Of a DNA stretch of 64,000 nucleotides, positions 50,255 to 61,463 are shown one piece after another. The notes under the pieces were generated by a model. The model did not search any database and was not told where the DNA came from. It worked only from the letters and a program-made list of their open reading frames with translations. Both the position numbers and the translations under genes were made by a program. Origin of the DNA: Promerops cafer (lineage: Eukaryota > Chordata > Aves > Passeriformes > Nectariniidae); NCBI GenBank assembly GCA_013398275.1, contig VZSE01011436.1, positions 247,050 through 311,049 on the forward strand. Direction: 5' to 3'. How positions within the stretch are numbered: position 1 is the first letter of the stretch; every line of letters begins with the position of its first letter.

Positions 50255-53200
50255 CAGGAGTGATCTTTTCTAACCAGTTCTGCAAAACATTGGAAGGCCC
50301 TTTGCCTGCAGGGTTGTGCCCTTCCCCACCTCTCTGCTGCACTGGTGCTGCTCACAGTCAGACACAGGGCGCCCTGTTTCCCAGAGCACAGACAGGCACA
50401 CCCGCTGCCAAGTTTTTAGCCAGACCAGTTTGACACTCTTGGCTCCAGCTGTCTCAAAATTGGGCACATATGGTTAATAGGCAGCAGCACCAGTGGGAGA
50501 GTGGTACTTGCTTTGAACTGGCAGGTGACAGGAGCAGAAGTATTTGGCAAGAAAGGCCCCTTGTGGTGGTCTTGTGTGCGTGTGTGTGTTTTAATACTGT
50601 GTTCAGTTTCTCAGCAAAGCACGCAGACAGAGGAAAATGCCTGCACAGCCACCACACCCTGCTCCTCCCTGACGGGGAGCTGGGATAATGCCTGGCCCAA
50701 GGGCACCAGACAGAGGACACTGTCACCACTACCCAAGGAAGTCCAGCACCTGCAGGTGCAGAGAAGGTGTAAAAACACAGTTTGGCTGGTGGAGAATGGG
50801 TGTATGTGTCCCCTCAAACTGCCTAATGAATACATTCATTCAATTAAGAGGAACAATTATTCATTAACAAATCAGGTACTAAAAAATTACTCATTTAAGA
50901 CAATCACTGCTACTTCCTCAGCTTTTCACTTCATTGCTGCTTATGCAAGTAAAAACAACAAACTAAATGGAGACCTTATAGACACCAGGGACCAATTAAT
51001 GCCACGTGACTTCCTCCCAGGCTTCCATGAAAATAACTGTATTATAATGGTCTGTGATATTAATATCGGCTTTGGGAAAGTTAGGCAGCAGCTCCATAGG
51101 GAAGGATGTAGCATGAGCAAGCACTCTGGAATGTGCAGTATTTGATAGAAGAGAAGTGGTATCTTTTTATAAGTTGCATCTCTTGTTGCTATTGAAACAG
51201 GAAAGTCAGCTAGAAAAATAAAATTGTCTGAGAGAATCTGAGCAATTTTTTGGGGGGTACATTTCCAGTATCTGTTGGAATAAACTTCAGAGCCTCCCTG
51301 CTTTTAATCCATTTATCAGTCTAGAGATTAAGTCTAAGGCGTAAATTCTGAGCTGAGTTTGGGATCCTAAATTTATACAGCTTTGGAGTTCACTTCAAGA
51401 GTTGCTCTCTAAATAATTTTGAGGATTTGCTCTTAATCTCATGGCTGTGTGGAAGCCCGCAAGATTTTTGCTGTAGAGTGTGTGGCTCATGCCTGTGAAG
51501 AAGCAGTACCTCTGCAGATATATCTGCTAAACTATGTGAGGATCGCTTCACAAGAAGAATTTATTTTGCTTCTTAGGCTGGCCTGGCTGGTTTGAAACAC
51601 AGTTCTGCTATTTCAAACTGCACCTTGCACTAAGATATGCAAGAGATGGAACTTACTGCTCTTCTTACATCGGTGATGTACAGGTGTTGCAGAAAAGCCC
51701 TGGGCAGAACCTGTGGATTCCAGTGGAGGCACTCTGGGGTAAAAGCAGTAATCTCCCCACCTCAGTCTACCCCTTGGACCCCAGACTTCCTCCTCTGTTC
51801 ACTAGGCACTGTGCTTTTCCAGCCATGGCTTTGTCATGCTGGACTTTCCTTGAAGTGGAAGGACACACAGAGACCACCCTGCCCCTGCCCCTGAGTCCGG
51901 GCAGTGAAAAGGCCCTGGGTAAGGCCCACCAGCAAAGCAAGAAAGCACCACATAGCACTGAGATCAAAGGTCTGGTGGGGAAAGAAGCAGCCACAGCAGC
52001 CTGGGTGAGTGCAGCTGTCCAGCCCACATCCACCCTGCTGAACCACATACCTGATTGCAAAGGACAGACAAAATAGTTTCATGAGCACGTCAAAGCACGG
52101 AGTGGAAAGAGTACAGGGAAAGCAAGTGGGAGGAGAGTGTGTTTCAATGCCTTTCACGATGACTTTGGCCTCAGTTTCTGCATCTCCACAGCAGGAATAT
52201 TAACTCCAAAGGTGCATGGTAGTAAGCAAGAGCAGACAGGGTGAAGGCAGTCTAATAACTGAGCATGAAGTGGGTTAACTGAAAAAGTGGGTCAAAATAG
52301 CATCACATTTGGAGGAGTGATTTGGGTTAGAGGTTCAGTTCAGCTCAGCTCTGGAAAGTTCAGATACTGGTTAAACTTTGGATAAACTTTTGACCCCTTT
52401 TTCTTGTAGAAATCAGACTGGAATCACACAAACACAGACTCTCTTGTGAGCTTTCCAACACTGCTTGTTTTTGACTGAGCCAGTAATAGGAGAACAGATT
52501 TCTTCATGATACTCCTGTACTTCTACTTCCAAACTCACCCAGTTTCTTTTTCTTTTCCAAACCTGAGACATTTTTCATTCTATTCCATATAAGGTTTGGA
52601 TGTTAGCTGAGGGCAAGTCCAGCTCTATCCTGACTGATTTTCTCATCTCTGGGAATAACTGTCATCTTTGCTGGCCTTTTTCCCATCCAGTGTTAAATAT
52701 TTTCATTAATAACTGGAGAATTAGTCAAAGACAGAGATTTTGTTTCCCAAACATCAAGTCTTGCTCTCCTCCCTACCAGAAATGCATGGCTCTTGTGGCC
52801 CTCACTCTAGGCAGCTCTGCATCAACTGATGCTCTATAATTTTTTCATTCTTTCTCTCCTAGTCTTCCTTGTTTGGAGACTGCGAGCCAGCTTTTCTTGT
52901 TCTTTGTATCTTTTGCTCCTTTTTCTGTGCCCATGAGTCCTCTCTCCTCATGACTCATGAACAGAAGCTCCCACCAGTTGCATGTGTTTTCCCCCACCAT
53001 TGCTAGCTAAAAGGGGAAGAAGGAAATATCTTCTGAAAATATCAGCACTTTTCTTCAAACCCACTCATATCATCTGTTTGCTGATTCCTACCCTGTAGCC
53101 CATGACCTCAGCAGTGCAGGAGTTTTAGTTCTGTTTTCTTCATCAGACTGATTACATTGTCAGCACTTAAAATAAACAGGAATTAATAACAGTAAAATTA

Positions 53201-54360
53201 ATCAACACTTGGGAGTGTAACCACCCTTAGAATTGATGGAATGAACTGGTAGGTGATAATTAGAACCAGCCAGAAGCTTTTTCTCAAAACTTACATGTAA
53301 ACTTCCTCTGTGTTAGAAACCACACATTAAAATACTCTCCCACAGCAAGCAACTTTCCTTGTTCTTTTTTATATCCTCACAGTGTGGAAGGTCCTGTATA
53401 GACCACAAAAACAAAGTAAGAATATCCAGCCCTCACTAAATATTGCTTTCACATATTTCTGGCTCATCCAGACCTAGAAAACCCCAGAAACACAACTAAG
53501 CCTGAACTTTGGAAATTCTGAAAACTGTTTTTCAAGCCCAAGAGAGGAAGGAGGAAACATATCTGAGCTCTTGGATTCTTCTTCCAAATGGATGTTTCTG
53601 TGGTTTCTCTGCCAGGGAGTGCTGCAGTGACTGGGACTGGATGCTAACGTCAGTATCCCTTGTGCTGCTCTCTCCACCTGGGTGGGGAATTCAGTGTCAG
53701 TGCTCAGCTGTGGGGATCCAATCCCAGTACTATGCTGTGCACCTATCCCTGCAGCCAGAGGCCAAGTTCATCTGTGTTGGAGATATATTAAAGTTATTTT
53801 ATGATTTCCATTGCATCCAAGCAGTGTTTGCCTTCAGAGTAACCCAAGTTGTTCAACTGCATGAAGAACCCAGATTTAACTAAGGGGGTTCCCTCTATGG
53901 AGGTCGGGGTAGTGACTAGAAATGGCTTCGCTTTAGCGATTCTGCATCATCTTCCTTCCCTTCTTCTTCCTTTCTTTAGATTAGGAGGGGTGAGGCTTTT
54001 TGGTACTGCTGTTGGTTGAAGTGAGGAGCGTGTTCAAATCCTATAGGCAGAAGCAAGACGTGAGCGCCCCAGGTCAGGAAACAAGTGTAGCAACTTTGCA
54101 GTTGTGCAGGGAACATCATCTTCAGAATGACTCGGTGTTGTGGCTTTGATGATTTCTTCAGACACTGTAAGTAGACTGACAAATTGACTTTCAAGTGAAA
54201 GGTCATTGAAAAGAATTGTGGATAAAAGCATCTGGATTTACAATTGAAAAGCTACAGAAGTTCAGTTTACAACTCTACTGGGTTCTGCGCGTAGGAGTTT
54301 CTATCATATAATTTGGCAGCTTCTTCTGCCTCCTGATTGGGGTTGTAGAAAATAAAAATT
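50255..54360. other. Gene-free stretch
   Basis: The longest open frame in the window (plus 50501-51145, 214 codons) lies here but opens with GTG and encodes nothing recognisable, so it is not annotated as a gene. GC content is a little higher at 50.3-50.8 and 51.7-52.1 kb, where frames are open on both strands. No repeat family was recognised. Confidence 0.5.
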
Positions 54361-54367
54361 CTTTGTG

Positions 54368-54410
54368 GTTTCTTTCTTTTTTTTTTTCCCCCCCCTCTTT
54401 TTAAACGCAG
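54368..54410 (+). other. Long polypyrimidine tract ending in CAG
   Basis: A pure pyrimidine run of about 32 bases (54371-54402, with a 13-T run then 9 C) is followed by TTAAACGCAG at 54401-54410, the shape of a vertebrate 3' splice site. Two plus-strand frames stay open for about 70 bases after it, ending near a weak GT. No recognisable peptide results, and pyrimidine runs are common in introns, so this is recorded as a sequence tract, not an exon boundary. Confidence 0.5.
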
Positions 54411-54411
54411 T

Positions 54412-57400
54412 GGAGAGTTGTGGTGTTTTGGCAAGTCTGATACAAAGAAATATTGTACTGGCATTGTCTCATGTTGTAGGTGACCTCAGGCCTGAACTAT
54501 ACAAGGGAAAAAAACAGGTCTCTGTTGAATAGAGCACACATGTGCTTGAATCAGATTATTGAGGGAGTGTGAAAAGCAGAGCACATACATACAATACATT
54601 TATTACTGACGTTGTGGACTTAAATGTAATGCCCAGTTCTCATCCCGGGATGCAAATCAGGAGTAGCTATGTGGTGTTAAAGCCTGCTCTGCTCTGGTGT
54701 ATGAGGCTCCTCCTGGTATTCCTCTCCCTAAGCTCACAACTATAATAAAAGGGTATTTGCAAGAAAATTAGGTGGCTGAAATTGCTTAATCTATGCAAAC
54801 ATTCACAACACATGACTCCAGTGGGTGGTTGCCTTTCAGAGTGTTTGTGACAAGAAGTTTATGGACCACTTTTTTTTTTTAACATCTCCCTCTTCCAGGA
54901 ATCAGGATGGGAACTTAAATCCTGGAAATCCTTACCAATAAAAGCAAACACTGCATGCAGAAAGGCTCCCTGGCACTCCCTCCTCCCTTCCCCTTCTTTG
55001 TGGGACATAAACCTAAACTAAACAGAGATTTGTGCCTATCAATATTGACTTGACTGATTTCCCTTTTCCTGACTTCTCTAATCCTGTGGTAGATTTTCTG
55101 TGACATTTGCTTCCGGTAGCAGATTCATATGAATGTTCTCTCTAGAAACAGAACATTTCCAAATGTCTATTAAAAAGCAAAACAATGTGGTCAAAGAAAA
55201 TAATGGGGAATGTTTTTCTGCACAGTTTAATTTCAGCAGCTTCCGCTATTTTCTTCCTACTTGAAAAAGTAGTTTTTCTCCACTGTGTAAGGGTTTCCTT
55301 GTAAAAGAAAACTTACTCAAAAGAGCTATTAAGCAAAACAGTGCACCAAGGTTCCTTGCACTGTCTTCTTTGCAGGAATTAGTCACCTAATATGCCCTGA
55401 AGTCCAGACTGCAGTCATTAGCAGAAGCCTGACGACCTAGGTTAGTACCTAGGGTGGAGCTGAGACAACTGCTCTCATTTCCTTCACTCCATCAAAAGAT
55501 TGCTTTGTCCTCAAGGAATAAGACAGGGAGCTGCCCTGATTTTGCTTCCAGATGCTTCTCTTGGTCTTTATGTGACAGGAACTAGGCCTTGGAGCAGAAC
55601 TCCTGTTGTTGGATTAGATCTGTCCCTGTCACATTAGAAACCTCAAGCTGTGGCCGAAGCAGAGAACTGGATCCTCTAAGTGCCTCCACTGATGGCAGAG
55701 GAAATTTGGGCAAGGTCTTCTACAACCACTAGAGCTAGAGTGGGAGAAACCTGCCTGCTTTCCCTTCCTCTCCCTTGTTCTCTCTTCTTTTGATGAATCC
55801 ATATTGCACAATGTGTCCTACATCTGCACTGCACTTAGAATAAGTGAGAGGGAAGAACTGATAACAAACTTTGAAATGTCAGCAAAGAACTAAGCATGAA
55901 TATTTTCTTCATTTTTTGGGGTTCCAGTGGTTTTTTAAGCAGTACATCCTTATTTTGTTAGTGAATAGTATAAATATGCCCAGAAGTACAACAGCTCAAG
56001 CCTTCTTGTACAGGACCTACACTGATACAGCCCTCAGAGAGAATTGGTGGTCACTGAGGGACCATGCTGCACATCCTTCTCTCTTCCAAATTGTTGTACA
56101 CAAACCCTGGCTAAGCCATTTTTTTTCTAGGGAAGCTAACAACTAAATATTCCCTTTCTGCTCTGAACCAGCCTTGCTGGGAAAAGATGCTGTCAGTCAC
56201 AGGGCACATAAGCCCTCCTGCAATCTTTTCCAATTGCATAATGATGTGTCCACTGTCAGGAGCAAACAATAGCCAGCACTTAGAGCTGGGGCTAATTCCT
56301 CTAGGCATGAAGTTGCAAAGGTCCCAGCTACTCCACAGAGAGGTGGGAGATTAGGGCCACATACTGATCTGTGAGGCTGACACAGGACAGCTGACGATGA
56401 GATGCTGCTGGTTTTTCTGCATGCCACTATTGTGCAGATTTAAACTTAAATCTTTGTTGTTATACAGTGATATACTGAAAGTCCATGCTTTAATTGAGGA
56501 CCCCAAATAGAAATAAAAATTGCAATGGCTTCATCAAAAAGAGTCCTGTGGGCTTGGAAAATGCCCCTTGAGATGAAAGTGGCCCCTGGCAGTTTGCAAC
56601 AGGCTTTGGTTGCTGTGGGACCTCTGCAGGAGTGGAACATATGTTAGCACAGGGTCTCAGCGTTTGTCTTCTCTCCTAGCTTCTCTCTCTTTCCTGCTCT
56701 AGTCCCATCCTAAAAGTGTAGAGTCCTGCGAAACACATCCCACTTGCAGGATGAGGGCCACTGAATGATCTGGGAAAGCAGAAGAAACTTGATTGTTCAA
56801 CTGACTTGCAAACTTAACACTTTTTTCTCACATAAATAGAGTATCACTAAAGTGAACATTTTTGTTCACTTTTGTTCATTTTGAAACTCTTTTTGTTTGG
56901 TTTCTCCCCCTTCTCCTTTTACTAGTTTTCCTTCAACTCTGTTTTCCAGTGTCACTAAGTTATTATTATCCAGATCCAAATCTCACAGTTTCACTGAAGG
57001 AGAACTTGTATTAAAATACCAGATCTACCAGAAAACATCTGCAACCTGCAAGTCTATTGTACTACTATTACATGAGCAAGCCATTGTAAATTCTTTTAAG
57101 TCTGTAACTTATTTCACGTTAACACACTGTGTGTTTTACAACACCATTTCAAAGTTTATGGCCTTTTTTCTTTAGCCGCTTGTTCCAATTGCATCTTATA
57201 TTTCATCAAATATGGTAAAAAACCATGAGAATAAATTGATGCTCCATATGAACCCTCCTATAAATGGATGTTGCCAAATTGCTGTAAAATGGTTTTCCTT
57301 TTGAGCCCTCCAGAATTGTTAGTAGGTTTCTGATGCTAAATTCTACAGGGAAACGTTATGACCATTTAAGGCCTCCAAACTTTATGCTTCAGTACAAAAG

Positions 57401-57600
57401 GCCTAAGGGCGAGGATTTAAAATGGATGAAGTGGAGAAATTTGCACTTCCTTAAGAAAACACAGAGCATTTCCTTCCGCGTGTCAGAAACGAAACCAGAA
57501 AATACAAAGTAATTTGTCAGGAAATTTTCCTTCCATAATTCCCTCTTCAGCCCTTCCTCTCCCACCCTTCCCTGCTCCCACTGCAGCCCTGCAAGCCTCA
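54412..57600. other. Gene-free unique sequence
   Basis: No exon, RNA gene or known transposon was recognised. An octamer ATGCAAAT at 54650-54657 directly follows the palindrome TCCCGGGA (54643-54650). A 10-base T run lies near 54870. Open frames are short and unremarkable. Confidence 0.5.
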
Positions 57601-57639
57601 TTTTCTCCGCCTTGCTGTCAGCTTTGTGGCTGCAGGTCC

Positions 57640-58060
57640 CAGCTCCAGGCGCGGTGATGGACGGCGCTCTGCTCCTCACCTTGTGCGCCGGAGCTTTGCT
57701 GTAATGTCTCCTCGTGTTCACAGCTTGCTCCTGCCACCCTCTTCCCTGCTCACCTCCCCACCCAGGCTCACGCCTGCAGACAATCCTTCAGGAGATAAGT
57801 ACCCTTCAGGGACACCCGCTCAGCCGCAAATGACGCGGCGTCATTTGGCTCTAATTGGACGCTGGTGTAAAAAGAAAAAATCACTTGTCATATTTATGAG
57901 TTACTGTGAGTTAATAATACACTGGGATCCATTAGTTAAAGCACATTTGCTCCAAACATGTGGCTTCAGCTTTTTGTTTTTCATTCAAGCAACATTTTTT
58001 CAGATGAAATGCAGTTGCCGTTTTTCTCCCAGGCACTCAGTGAGCCTCAGGGAGTTACAG
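57640..58060. promoter_or_regulatory. CpG-dense candidate promoter/enhancer
   Basis: About 14 CpGs can be counted between 57640 and 57856, far above the surrounding sequence. The right half (57850-58060) is AT-rich with TAATTG and GTTAATAATACAC-type words, suggesting homeodomain/HNF1-like sites. A near-perfect palindrome (57827-57847) sits at the junction. The combination resembles a vertebrate promoter with adjacent enhancer, or a strong developmental enhancer. No transcript evidence is available. The plus-strand frame 57626-58222 (198 codons, GTG start; 173 from its first ATG at 57703) covers the whole element but shows no domain and is probably fortuitous. Edges are approximate. Confidence 0.4.
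57827..57847. promoter_or_regulatory. Near-perfect palindrome with E-box and CRE-type half-sites
   Basis: CAAATGACGC (57827-57836) and GCGTCATTTG (57838-57847) are exact reverse complements around a single G. Each arm holds an E-box (CAAATG/CATTTG, bHLH class) overlapping a TGACG/CGTCA half-site (CREB/ATF class). The three CpGs in the centre have survived in a CpG-depleted genome. This symmetry suggests a composite dimer-binding site; binding itself is inference. Confidence 0.55.
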
Positions 58061-61000
58061 CATCAATTATTTCTCTCCCCATATGTGGAAAAAAATAAAG
58101 AAAAAACACTGAGTGTCCTAGCCAGAGAAGCTGGAATTATTATCCAAAATAATAATAAAAGAGTTTTAAAACATCCAGAAATCAAAAGCTGCAGCCAGCT
58201 GAATAAATGTAGTCAAAATTGAAAACATAAAGTCTGCAGAAGATTCTTTTGCAAATAAAATGGGCTCTGGTCTCTCTGTATTTTTAGCAATGTCCTGTCC
58301 TGCCTGAGCCAATTCTTTTTCTCCTAAAGTCTGTCTACTTGAGTGACTTTTCATTGACTGTATTTCGAAAGATGAATTCATTAGTGCCTTGCAGGTGGAT
58401 TTGCCTGAATTTGAAAACTTCAGAAAGGACTAAAATGACAAGCAAAAATAGAGCACGAACAGAAACTTGTTTTCATACTCTTACTTCGGAAATGGTGCTG
58501 CGCTTATGTGTAATAAAAATCAAGATGTTCATCTTTCTTCCTCTCTCCCTCTGCAATATTTTTTCATCGCTGAAGATGTCAAGAGCAGAATTTACCCTTC
58601 CCTTGATGCCATCTTTTTTTCCCCCTCCTGTTTCATCACAGCTGCATGGACTGCAGCCAACTCAAACTGTACCTTCGCACTTCACTGCTTAGGACTCTGC
58701 TGCAAGTTCAATTTGACAAGACGTTTTAACGTAGATAACTGAGCAGACAGACTGAAACTTCAGACTGGTAACTGCACACCCCAGGATGCCCACGCCTCAC
58801 TGCCTTATCCTTACATAGGCTGATTCTCTTCACATCAGGAGGAGGCAACACAGCAAACTCTATGAAGCCCTGCTTGCTCTCAGTACCTGTGGCTTAATTT
58901 GGAAGCTCCACCTGCTCTTTGTTTCAGGATGTATTTTGCCCACCATACCTAGGAAACATTTATGGAACGTCTTACATACTGCTGCTGCTTTATTAATAAT
59001 AAATTTTCCTTTCATTTATAAGCTCGAATTAAGCAAACAGCTCCTCCACTGCTGACTCAGCCTCCAAAGCTGCACTTTATATATGTCAAACAACATATAT
59101 ATATTTATAAGGTGAACAATGGTTGTATTTAAGTACTGATTTAGTAATCATGAACTTCGCTGGCAGTATTCTTTGGAAACTAAATCTATAATTTTTATTA
59201 GTATTAAATGTTTCTAATGGGAGTTGACAAATACTTGAACTGAGTTGCTTTTTCTGTGCACTTGGCAAAAGGAAAGGGACAAAAATTCTTATTACACAAT
59301 GAGAAATGCATTAATACTAAAACCCATTCATCTCAATTTTCTACAAATATAATTTAAGACCTTTTACAACCATTGGTGAAATTACAATGTGCTGTGGGGA
59401 AGTTGCAAAAATTTTATGAGAGTAATAAAATTGTCATTGTAATACCATTATAGGGTGCAGGGACAATATAGATATTTGAATTACCTATTGTCCTTATGCC
59501 AGGCTGAAAAAGGTACATGCAGGAGTTATAGCATGTCATGGAGACAACTGCTGATACAAACCAGAGAAAGGAAATCCAGGTCCACTTTAGCTGGCCTAAG
59601 ACAAATCCTCATTAGAAACATGGACTCAGAATACCCTTCCCACTTGTGTCAACAACAATGAAATTTAAACGGGTGGACTGTTTTACATTTGTGTCAATGG
59701 TAGCACAGAGACCAACTAATTAAGCAGAGATTATGTGCAATAAAACAGTGTCCCATCCAAACCCTGATGTTTTTAACTTCTGTACCATACTTTATAGGGT
59801 TTGCACTCAAGCCTGTCTGAAGGTAATCATGGTGGTCTCCCTCATTCACAGCCAAAAAAACTTCTCAGGTAGCTCATGGCAAAACCATGAAATCTTACCT
59901 GGAATTAAAATGGTGTTAACTTTCTAGAAGTGGAAATTCCTTTCTCTGAAGAATAGTGTTGCTGGGCTCTATCCAGGGTTAAGAGTATTGCTTTCTCTCT
60001 GCCTGTCCAAAGGACAAACAAAAGGAAAAAAGAGAAAGAAAACAAGAGAGGCAATTGCAGCCTTGTACGTTAGCAACATTTCACTGGCTGCATTCAGGAG
60101 AGTAATAAAAGAATTGAAATAGTTCAAGCATCTGCCCTTGGCTGAGGGACTTGTAATTATACACTACAGACTCCACTCCCTTGGAACAACTGTCTTTGAT
60201 TCCTATCTCTTCTTTTATTACAGCTGAAATACAAAACTCCTGATGAAACCATTACATTTCCATGTGAAATTCACAACTATAAGGGGAAACCTCTGCAAAC
60301 TTGCCAGACTTTTGAAGGGGGGCAGAAACATATGGGCAAAGGTTGTAAAGTTCCCTTCCAAGTTTCAAAGGTCCAACCACTTGGGGCAGCCTGTTCTGGC
60401 GTTAGAGATTTATTCTCTTCATTTTAGTAAACATTTTGGAATGGGAGTAAGGAAGTTAATTTTATTTCCTGTTTATTAAGAGTTACCATACTGTGAATTC
60501 CTGAAGTTCAGCTGATCGCTCTCCTGAAAGTCACTGACTGTTTAATCCTCACCAGGATAATGAGAACCATGGAAAAATCAACCAGGAGACATTTTCAAAC
60601 ACTCAGAGAGTCAGTGAGATCTACTATGCTTTTAATACACCTTAATGTTTTTGTCCTAACTTCAGACAAGATTCTTCCCACTGGTGAGAAAGACTCCTAA
60701 GCCTTGTTAGGAGGACAACTGGAGCTGGCTCTCTTTGCCCAAGTCTTCCCCAGAGGAGATGGGCAGGGAAAGAAGAGGAAGAGATATTAGTGGGTCCACA
60801 TTGAGGCATCTATTTTGAAACCCCCAGAACATATTTTGAAATACCCAGGATGCATAGCATGCGTGAGTCCTGCAAAGCAGGTTCTGGTCAGTGAGCCATT
60901 TTGGGTCTTCCTGGAGAGAGCACCCTGAGGACTTCATTTAGTGGTTTCTAAAAATGCCAGCTGAGGTAGTGCTGCTGCCTCTCCTGTGTCCCGCAGGGAG

Positions 61001-61390
61001 GTGGCAGTGCCAGGATCAGCGCTCACCAGGAAAAGCTGCCTCTTCAGTGGTCACAGACAAAGCATCTAACAGAGCCACCTCTGCCCATATCCACACATTT
61101 GATATTTTACTGAAAGCAAATTCAGAGCACACCTTTCTGTGCTCAGACAGCCTAAGCCTGCCTCCTCATCCAGGGAAGTTGCTCAGCAGCCTGAGCTCCT
61201 GTCACGCTTATTCCCTTGTTTCGCACGTTGCCAAGAGGCAAGGAGGTATTTCCCTACACTGCAACCTTTTATTTTCTGTTCTTTTTAGTCTGACTAATAT
61301 GTCTTCTTGGTAACCACAGTATAATAAATTTCATAGAGCATGACCAGCATACTTAGTTCATATTATTCATTTGCAGTCATTTATTTTTTC
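58060..61390. other. Gene-free stretch
   Basis: AT-rich with no recognised exon, RNA gene or transposon. A short TATATA run lies at 59095-59104. Open frames up to 119 codons (plus 60954-61313) have no recognisable content. Confidence 0.5.
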
Positions 61391-61429
61391 CAGCTCCTCT
61401 TCCACTCCCGGTCCCCTCTCCCCAGCGCT

Positions 61430-61463
61430 CACTCTGTGGAATGATAATAATACACACAGAGTG
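61430..61463. other. Hairpin, 9-bp stem
   Basis: CACTCTGTG (61430-61438) and CACAGAGTG (61455-61463) are exact reverse complements around a 16-base AT-rich loop containing AATGATAATAAT. The surroundings (61320-61500) mix a pyrimidine-rich stretch with TAAT-type words and could be a small regulatory element. Directly visible; no function known. Confidence 0.65.

Noticed and set aside
50501..51145. Longest open frame in the window (214 codons, plus strand)
   Set aside because: It opens with GTG, has no recognisable domain, irregular composition, and no promoter, Kozak or splice context. A frame of this size is not surprising in 64 kb.
54030..54060. tRNA-like phrase 'gttcaaatcc'
   Set aside because: No cloverleaf could be formed: the D arm, anticodon arm and acceptor stem are absent.
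57626..58222. 198-codon plus-strand frame across the CpG cluster
   Set aside because: It opens with GTG (173 codons from its first ATG). The N-terminal part is Pro/Ser-rich because of local GC content and the rest looks like translated AT-rich DNA.
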